Shown here in pieces: positions 55,800 to 64,000 of a DNA stretch of 64,000 bases. How positions within the stretch are numbered: position 1 is the stretch's first letter; each line of letters opens with the position of its first letter. The notes under the pieces are model-generated. The model was not told where the DNA came from. It saw nothing but the letters and a program-made list of their open reading frames with translations, and ran no database searches. Made by a program: the position numbers and the translations under genes. This DNA comes from Branchiostoma floridae (lineage: Eukaryota; Chordata; Leptocardii; Amphioxiformes; Branchiostomatidae). The DNA is taken from positions 12,651,131 to 12,715,130 of the forward strand of contig NC_049996.1 in the NCBI RefSeq assembly GCF_000003815.2. The letters run 5' to 3'.

Positions 55800-55856
55800 T
55801 GGCCCCTACACACACGCGCGCCAGCGCACACGTACACGCACACACGTGGACGCACG

Positions 55857-55891
<35 letters not shown>

Positions 55892-55912
55892 GGACCGCGC
55901 GCGCACACATCA
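55800..55912. repeat. Compound CA/CG and GA microsatellite
   Basis: CACACGCGCGCCAGCGCACACG, then ACACACAC, then a GA run near 55866-55891, then GCGCGCGCACAC. Confidence 0.85.
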
Positions 55913-56499
55913 TTCTTGAAGAAGGTAATGAAGAAAGTAAGACAGGAGTCATGCCGTGGTTCAAATGTAGGTCAAAGAAAACTCAAGTTGCATTTAGTAT
56001 TAACGTGTATAACATTAATTAAATTGAAGATACTGTTAGATTAGATTAGTTATAAGATTCTAACAATAATACATAGTTCTACTTCCATGTACATACAGAT
56101 TGCCAGGCACCGGTTACGATTGTCGCGCTATTAAGTTCTACGTTTTGATGTAGGTGGGCGAGCCTGTGTACATATGTGTTCCGTCTGTACGCCCAGAGGA
56201 GTAGACTACCAATGGGATCGTCTATGAGTCCATAGGGGTAGGCTAGCCAGAAAAACAGTTTTCCCGTTTTCTGATGGTATCACTACAAGTCGTGCTGAGC
56301 CTGTAGTTTCCGTTGACGTACATCCATGTTTAAAGGAATTAATCATATTGTGCACAGATCGAGTTAGGAACACTAGTACAAATGTATTATGAATCGGAAA
56401 TGATTGGAAGTCACTGACTCGTCATGTGCGCGCAGTCATCGCCTGGTGACATGTACACGTCAGCTGTGTGCCCGGTCACGTTGTGGACGTGGGCGCAAG

Positions 56500-57080
56500 T
56501 CTCCAATTGCAGAGGTTGGGAAGAAATCGTAATGTTTTCTGACCGCCCCACGTAACAAATCTCCAAGCAGATGTTGGGAAGAATACCCCACGTAACTTAT
56601 CTCAAGGTAGATGTTAGGGAAAGTCATAACTTTTTCTGACCATCTCACAAAACAAATGTTCAATCAGATATTGGAGTGGAAAGTCGTATTCTGACCATCT
56701 CACGTAACTAATCTCCAAGCAGATGTTGGGAAGAAAATCGCAATATTTTCTGACTCCCCCTCCAAGAAAAGTTATGGTGGAAAGTCGAAACGTTTTTGAC
56801 CATCCCACGGAACTAATCTCCAAGAAGACGTTAGGGTGGAAAGTCCTTACGTTTTCTGACCATCTCACGTAACAAATATCCAAAAAGATGTTGGGACAAA
56901 AGTCTTCTAGTGTTTTCTGACTGTCCGACGTAACCAACCTCCAAGCAGATGTTGGGGTGGAAAATCGTAACGTTTTCTGACCATCTCATAAACAAATCTC
57001 CAAGCAGATGTTGGGACAATATTCTTAACGTTTTCTGACAACCCCACATAACTAAGCTCCAAGCAGATGTTGGGATATAA
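56500..57080. repeat. ~58-bp minisatellite, about 11 units
   Basis: Repeats of CTCCAAGCAGATGTTGGG, then a GTGGAAARTCGTAACG block and TTTTCTGACCATCTCACGTA, then ACAAAT. Units are 40-60 bp and diverged by substitutions and short deletions. The rightmost units are the most alike. A single inverted fragment (CATCTGTTTGGAGAT) lies at about 57330-57344 and a single direct unit start at 53730-53745. Confidence 0.85.
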
Positions 57081-58539
57081 AATTGTCCCGTTTGTACACG
57101 GACGCTGCTTCGTGCTTATAGATATATTAGGGCTCCAATCATGTAATCTGTATCTTTGTTATATTTTATCTAACTCTTCCATCTTCCCTCATGACCTCCT
57201 CGAAAAGCGAGATGCAAGCAAACAAACAAACAAGCAAACAAAAACTTGGGCTTCTATTGATTAAAGTTGGTCACTAACACAACAGAATAACCAGCGAAAT
57301 AAGAAAAAAGATCACGATTCTCTGCCCTAACATCTGTTTGGAGATCATCATACCAAAAAAACAACATCATGACTGTGTGTCAGAAAAACGGGTTAGACGT
57401 AAACGTTGCGGGTTCCCCTTCTTTCATCTGCTTGAAATGACGTGGGCTGAAATGCGGGGTATACATTTGAGTCTGAACGCGTCATGTAGATGATAACAAC
57501 ACAATGTTGGTTAAGCATGACATGACACGTTGACATGACGCAGCTATGAGTTGATTTTTGCCACCGTCCCAATTACACATGGTGTTATCAACATTTGCCT
57601 TGTCGGGAGAAATAATTGCTGCTCCAATTGTTTCTTCACTTTGTAACACCACACCCGTTTCTGAGAATTACATGTACTCCCACACACGCTGTAATTGATG
57701 AAGACACTGATTAATCATACCTTATCAAGCAATTAAGTCTGCCACTCGGATATTTCTTTCAAAGTTCAGCTTCAGGATAGGTAGTCTGTGACACAAACTC
57801 TGCTGACCTGGGCTGTAACTGACCACTCCCCGCAGAGTAGGCCGACGGTCGTTGGGTGGGCTGCTATAAGCGAGATTTAATCAGGCTATAGGATAGGCAC
57901 ATTCTGAGATACGCACACATGATGCTTTATTGGCACGTCTCCACTTTATGGTAGTACATCAACCCTTGAATTGTCATTACGTCCCAGTCTATTACTAAGT
58001 ATTAGTACGTTATCAGTAAGGCACCTCAGAAACTGATGCCTGCGTGCACAAAAATATGTTGTGCAAAAAGAAGCCCAATTTGTCTTCATTATAAAATCCT
58101 AGTGGTCATGACCAGGAATTTGAAGGTTGAACAAATGACTCGACTGAACACACAGAATACTTTTGTTCAGATAGATTTTCACATGGCAAAAAAAAATATG
58201 ATAGAAGAAAGGGCATCCTTCTTTGTACGATTTGTAGTATGGTGGCATTTTTTTCTCGTATTTTTTTGCGGGGGCACCTAAAATTGATGCGCGCGCTGAT
58301 GTTATCCTTAGAATTAACGTTATCTCAGTGTGGTCTAAAAACGTCCGTATCAAAAAAAAATTTCTTCACTGGCGCTTCCTCACGACTCATGAGGTGACAT
58401 CAATCCTTGAGTCCCCTGTACTCTGTCCCAGTCTACTAGTAAGTTATCTCAATGGAAGTTTTGGTTATCTTGAAGACGTTCATCTTAAAAAAAGTGAAAG
58501 TGATTTCTTGCCTCCCCCTGAGGATGAGCGGACCGCCCC
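57081..58539. other. Spacer upstream of the rightmost gene
   Basis: AT-rich, with no supported gene. Two loosely similar segments (57955-58030 and 58380-58450, sharing ACATCAA, CCTTGA and GTCCCAGTCTA blocks) suggest an old local duplication. Confidence 0.4.
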
Positions 58540-58697
58540 CGCGCGCATGCGCCCTGGCCTCCCGCTACCCAAAATATGCCAACCATTTTTCATGTGCAAT
58601 AAGGTTGTGTTGCCCGACTGTGGTCAACTTTCGTACCCGCGCCGGACTATCATAGGTCCATGTTGACCGAGATCGTGAGCTGAGTTTTGTCGGGAGG
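58540..58697 (+). promoter_or_regulatory. Promoter of the rightmost gene, NRF-1-like site
   Basis: GC-rich, CpG-containing stretch directly before the start codon at 58698. GCGCATGCGC at 58543-58552 is a perfect palindrome matching the NRF-1 consensus. There is no TATA box. A transcription start between about 58560 and 58690 is inferred. Confidence 0.55.
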
Positions 58698-59828
58698 ATG
58701 GCCAGGGTACCGCCGAGAGAATACGAGCTCGAAACCGATCTCTACGGCGTGAACTATCCGCAGGTAAGTGACGAGGCGAGCCCGTGTTGGCGAGCCATCG
58801 ATCGCCGGGCCCCCAACCCCCCTCTCGGCGAAGGGGCCCCATCATGGAAGCCCGGCCTAAATCTCAAGTTATTTTTGCTTCAACAGGAGACATTTTCCTC
58901 AGAAATTATTCAGAATCACGTATGCTCTACACAGGATATCTAAAACCGCATGTCCTGACCAAATAAATGTAGGGAAAACCACGGGAAAATTTGATAACAT
59001 TTTGGCGAAAATGTCGTCTGTTACAAGATGGATACATTCTTGATACTAAGTGGCAGATCGCTTGTAGCGAGATGTTGTTTTGGGGCGATTTAGAACGCCT
59101 TAGTGTCCGCTAATGCTCTAAAATACACCAAGAAACACATAGGTTGTATTTTATACCAAATCTGTGTATCATACGTGGTTGAGTTAAAGAAATCATGAGG
59201 AAAACTTCGAAGGAAAAGGAGAGAGGACGATATATTTTCCCCGTCAGGTCCCCACCTATATTTAGCCGTGCTTGTTCCGTAGATCATATTCAGAAACGTG
59301 AGGGTTTTTGCTTACCTTGGAGATTTTACTCCTTTTTAGAGTCTCTCCTGTGCAAAGCACGATTAAAATCTATCTATTTGCCTCGGATTTTCTCCTAAAT
59401 TGTTGTAGATTTGAAGGATTGTTGTAAAGAAGGCGCTATGTATAGTTAGGCCATGTTTGTTCCAAGCCCGCTATGTTTGTTATGAGGGGAAGGAAAATTC
59501 TAGACATACTTATCGGCACTGGAGACCTTCCTGCCCCATTTATTGAGCCACACGGCAGGAAAATATAGCAAGAGAGCCAACTAAATACACACTTAGTCTT
59601 AAAACAGGACAGTGGGATATTTATGATGAAAATACACCTGTAACAACACTGCCCATCTCTGTACCGTTATCTGTTGCACAGGAATTGCTGTATATTACTT
59701 ATCGTGTTACCCATGATTTTCTGTTTTGTGTCATATTTTTGCAGTCAAAGGGCGCAAAAAGAAGAGGACCGTTCAAGCCTTCTGACGGGAGCTTCTCGGA
59801 CACAAGCGATAACAGCATCATTCGCCAG
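58698..59828 (+). CDS. 5' end of an unidentified gene (two coding exons)
   Basis: Exon 1 (58698-58763) encodes MARVPPREYELETDLYGVNY, then PQ, and ends in a strong donor (CAG, GTAAGT). Exon 2 (59745-59828) follows TTTTTGCAG, is 84 nt, and encodes SKGAKRRGPFKPSDGSFSDT, then SDNSIIRQ, before CAG, GTAAGA. Both are phase 0 and share a non-AT-rich codon style. They follow a CpG-rich promoter. The frame has no stop, so the gene should continue in later exons. I found none before 64000, implying a long intron. The residues suggest a basic, Ser-rich, phosphorylatable N-terminus. I do not recognise the family. Confidence 0.6.
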
Positions 59829-62800
59829 GTAAGACGAAAAAACACCTGTTCATCTGCAACATCCGCCTGTCAATTCCTCTACCATCTTTTCCAAGATGGC
59901 TGCCCGATCCTCGTTCGCTGCCGAAATCTTGTATCAAAAGCGAGGAAGAATGTTTCTTTTAGCATTATCTTCCCAAGGGCGCGACAAAAGAAAACATTTT
60001 GGGGGAAGAAAAAAGAGGTCAACACGGGTATTGTGCATGGCAACAAAAGGTTGCTATTCAGTGGGTGTTGAATGGTGCGAATGGATTGAGGTGAGGGAGG
60101 GGGAGGGGCCTTAATGCAATAATAATTGAGTAGGCAGCTTTTCGGAAAGACCGGAGGTTCTTTTCGTTAATTGTTTCTGACAAAGCCAGGTTATATTTGT
60201 CTGTATGATACATGTATATCCATTTTATCGACTGAGTGTGATATATTTGTACAGTAACTGTTTATAGTATGGGTATGTTGGGTAAGTACATGTGAATGTG
60301 TGAAGGAATTACCATTATGCCTGTCAAATTCAATCAAGTGATATGGATGAAATGTTTGTTTTTGTGTCATGTGTGAAAAGTAGCCGGTGGTTGAATTTTA
60401 AAAGTAGAATGTTAAATGCAATGCAGAAGTATTCATTCAATGCAACAAGTTATGCTTTTAATAAGCCATTTGTCCTTCGTTGACAAAAACCATGCGCAAT
60501 GTGTTTTTTACATTCGATTTAAATACTCAATGTTGACGCAAGCCAGATGGAAAATTTGCTGCATTCAGTTGTCATGTTCCCATGTATTAACACACGTAGG
60601 ATATTGTTGAAGTTAATAGTAACATTTATACCCTGTCCTTTTATTAAAGGAAAAAAGCACTTTTTTTGAAAGCTAAAAAGTAAAACTAAAGGCTATGTCG
60701 GAGTATGTCCACTTACATTCATTTGAAAATTCTGCTGCATTAAGTAAAATTTGTAGGATGTTTTGAAATGTTAGCACATAATGTATGTTTCGTGCTACAA
60801 GTTCTTTAATTTCTTGGTATAATCAGTCAACAGGTAGACATGATATGTTATTACAATGGATGTTGTCATTTCCTGTTGCTAAGCGTTGCGCCAAGGTAAG
60901 GACAGGAAACGGCTGCAACAGGTGCATTGTTCCTGGAATTGTACCAACCTGGTCACAAGTGCATGCATGGTTCGTGGAAGAGAGGATCATATTGTCACAG
61001 GCCAGAAATCACAGACAACAAGTTTAAAGGCATTCGTTATGCCTGTTTTAGTTTCATTGTCCTACTAACCTGTTCAGAATTGTTGTACTAACCTGTCCAG
61101 AATTTTTAATGTTAACACTCAGAAACATTTATTTTATTGAGAATCAGTTGTCTGGATGTTTCCCAATAGATTTGATGTAACTGTTTTTAGCAATAGAACA
61201 TATGCACGTTGGCCATGGCCCTTTTTGTTATTGACTGTCATTTTCACATTGGCTTCGGAATAGTACAAATCGACAAACCTTATCAATGGGTTCACCTGCC
61301 AAGTTAGATAACTTTTGGATCTATTTTAAAGCCTCATGTTACTTGATATTTGTTACTTGAAAATTAGAAGCAGAATATGGGATCTATAATAAGAATGCTT
61401 CAGTTTTTGTTTAATATGGCTACTGATAGCAAACTATATTTATTAGAAAATTTACCTGTTGTGCTGTTGCTATTGTTAGATGTTCATTGAAGCTCATAAA
61501 CTACTTTGTATGAAGATGTGAAACATTTATCACACTCAGAAAGATGGCAAGCTAAAAATAAAATTGGGATAAAGTCCACTTCCCCCAATCTTACAGTTAC
61601 AGTCAATTAGGTTATGATTAAAAGCAGCTGACAATCTAGCACTTTTTTTATTTTATTTTCAGCAACTTACATTTTATATTTTCTTCAATTGTGTTAAAGC
61701 ATTTTTTGATAACATTGATGGACAGAGAGATACACTGTTTTTCTTCTGCAAGGTACTTACTAAATATGATATTTCAGTTGATGTTTTTTTTTTCGGTGTG
61801 GCTGCATCTGGTGTCTGCCAGCATTCCCCATGGGTTTAGTAGCAACAAGTATATCAATTCCGATGACTGTTGAAGGAATGAATGAATATATGAATATGTA
61901 ATGAATCTTGTAATGAATTATATGATGAATGAATGGAGTAAAAGGTAAGTACAAGTAGTGTACACAGATGTGATTTGCATCTTGTTTATGTATGATATGA
62001 TAACTCTTTTCAGGTATCTGACATGATTTTTTAAATGTTTTTGATATGTATATTGTGTCCTTGCCAGGCATTTTTTCCAGGCACTGTATTCAAATGAAAT
62101 TTGACTTTCAGCTGGTCAGATAATTTCTGTATCTGTGTTGGTATTATACAACGGCTGCTTGAACGGCATGTTGTATCATACAATTACAAGGCTTGCAATG
62201 GCAGCTACTGTCAGACTCAGATTCACAAGTTGAAAGACCTGTGTCATCTGGGCTTTGCATTTGCAGCTAATACGCTCTGGAAATCTATAATTAGAAGATG
62301 CTTCTACTGAGGAGTTGATCCTGGCTACGGGTAAAGCATTGAGGAGATATTTTATACAATCATCATAGTGTGTTATATAATAATTGGTAGCTACTTTTAG
62401 TGAAGTCCTATTATGATGAACAGTCCTAATAAAGTTAGCAAAGGCAGAATTGCATTGTTGTTAGTTATAAGAATTGGCTAGCAAAAGGCAGAGTGAAAAA
62501 CAAAGAACCTTAAGTCCCATAATAGGAAGGTAGGGTCAAAGTGTACCCCGAAATCATACATATTTAATTTGAGATATGTTGATATTAATTGATGGTGAAT
62601 GAATGAAGACTTTTATTGTACATTTATATTCTTCAAACTAAGTTTCTTTGTCATTTGTAGTTCCTGTGACCTTGCTTTTCCTATTTCATTGTTCGTATGG
62701 CTAATCTGGAGACAAAAAAAATTCATTGCCTGTAAACAAGAAAAGTTGAGTGATGAATCGCACATAAGTTGTCTATAAAAGTATAATAAATGTCTTGAGC

Positions 62801-64000
62801 ATAGAGTATGGTTTTAAAACTCTCCAGGTACCCATCATAAGGTTTGTTTCAAGTACAGTCCTTCAGTGCCCATCCCCACAACACCCACCCAATCCCAGTG
62901 TATTTACATTGATTTATGCTTTACAGTTACACAGGTGACGTTTCACTTGTTGCCTGTGTGGATGTGAGATGTTTTATGCATGCTCCTTTTCCCTCATCTA
63001 CCAGTCCAGGTATACATGTATGTTCACTTCCACACGTATGCCACATAGAGTGTGCATTTATTCTTGCTGACACAGTTTTTCAACAGCAGACTTGGCTTGT
63101 TTTTCATAGATGTAGAAAAGGGATGTTCCTGTGGACTTGAATGAACTGGACTTGTACACACCTATACAGTGTATTATAGATTTTTTGGGATGGTTGAATT
63201 TTGCTGACTTTGGGGAAGTCTGAGATTTTGCCATGTGTGTAGGTTTTGATATTGCATTGATATGAGGTTTTCCTTTACAATGTCCTTGATGATAATTATA
63301 AGTTTCTCTTACATTTTAATATCAACACATAGCAGTTACAATACCTGACTCATAATATGACACTTGTAGGCTGCCAAATTGCATGTTGTTTGTATCTTTT
63401 TCTGCCAGTAATATATTTTTTATCTACAACTCACAGGTTACAGGTGATAATGTCCAGTCCTACTTAGTTACATGTACACTGTAGATAAAGTACTTAAATC
63501 CTGTTTGCACAAGCCTTACTTACAGGACTATCACCTCTACAGGTAGTAAATGCAGTATCTGATTAAATAAACAGTGCTTATTTGCTGTCCAAACAACTGC
63601 TGAATGTTGACTTTTTATAAGGTCTGGCCACTGTGCAGTATTACTATTACATAATTAGGCCTTGGCAATCTGTTTCTAGGTAGGTCTTATTAGAAAATAA
63701 AGCTTTGTGAAGCTGGAAACTTTATGGCAACGTTGTTAGCTATGATAAACATTCTTGCAGTTCAATAGGAAGCTACCAGGAGGATCATACAAAAGATCCA
63801 CTGGGGGAAAATTAGAGCCACCTCCGTGTTTGAAGTTGTGTTGCTTAACAACACACCCTACAATGCTTAGATTAGAAGACGATAGTGTGAGAATTTAACC
63901 TCAACTTCCTTGCCAAGTAGAAATCTAAACCCCCTTGCCTTCAAGTAGACCTAACTAGTTGAAACCAGTTAGGGTCTGGTAGATGTATCAGTTTCCTGTC
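59829..64000. other. Probable long intron, no exon recognised
   Basis: AT-rich non-coding sequence. GCCAAG before GTAAGG near 60895 resembles a donor but has no supported exon before it. I see no RNA gene and no transposon with clear ends. Confidence 0.45.

Noticed and set aside
56460-57049. Overlapping minus-strand frames with a repeated peptide
   Set aside because: The peptide repetition only reflects the ~58-bp minisatellite. Units carry frame-breaking length changes and there are no splice or start signals.
56500-57080. CRISPR-like spaced repeats
   Set aside because: Units are contiguous, diverged and of variable length, with no unique spacers, and this is an animal genome.

Overview
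This is an animal nuclear genome window, most likely from a cephalochordate (amphioxus, Branchiostoma-like). That assignment is an inference. It rests on intron-rich genes with GT-AG introns whose proteins match vertebrate orthologues almost end to end, a human-like DBR1/ARMC8 neighbourhood, many short MITEs, and tRNA-derived SINEs of marine-invertebrate type. There is no operon structure and nothing prokaryotic.

Layout. 1-3205 holds no convincing gene. 3206-18298 (minus) is CWC22, a spliceosome/exon-junction-complex loading factor: 20 coding exons, 1251 aa, with every splice phase checked. 18380-18750 is a compact bidirectional promoter shared with CDC6. 19105-24727 (plus) is CDC6, the replication-licensing AAA+ ATPase: 10 coding exons, 598 aa. 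26183-36724 (minus) is ARMC8, an armadillo subunit of the CTLH/GID E3 ligase: 19 coding exons, 670 aa. It faces CDC6 tail to tail. 38184-41851 (plus) is DBR1, the lariat debranching enzyme: 8 coding exons, 545 aa. It is head to head with ARMC8, as in human. 43365-47268 (minus) is a secreted C-type lectin/EGF protein: 6 coding exons, 347 aa. 51012-51815 (plus) is a 267-aa single-exon protein I cannot assign. 58698-59828 (plus) is the first two coding exons of a gene that apparently continues past the right edge.

The introns and spacers are full of small transposons that can be delimited by eye. They include a 1.5-kb PIF/Harbinger-like element (TTA duplication, 41-bp inverted repeats), a 1.14-kb pogo/mariner-like element (TA ends), a 433-bp hAT-like element with a perfect 8-bp duplication, two dispersed MITE families (one inserted in the other), and several tRNA-derived SINEs. 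The 48-58 kb region is gene-poor and carries long GA, TG, CT and CA tracts and a ~58-bp minisatellite.

Functionally, CWC22 and DBR1 act at opposite ends of splicing (spliceosome activation/EJC loading, and lariat turnover). CDC6 is cell-cycle regulated. ARMC8 acts in ubiquitin-dependent turnover. The shared theme is housekeeping genes in divergent pairs. I found no undescribed enzymatic system. The most notable observations are the CWC22/CDC6 promoter architecture, the preserved DBR1/ARMC8 pairing, a duplicated microexon candidate in ARMC8, and the nested or precisely delimited mobile elements.
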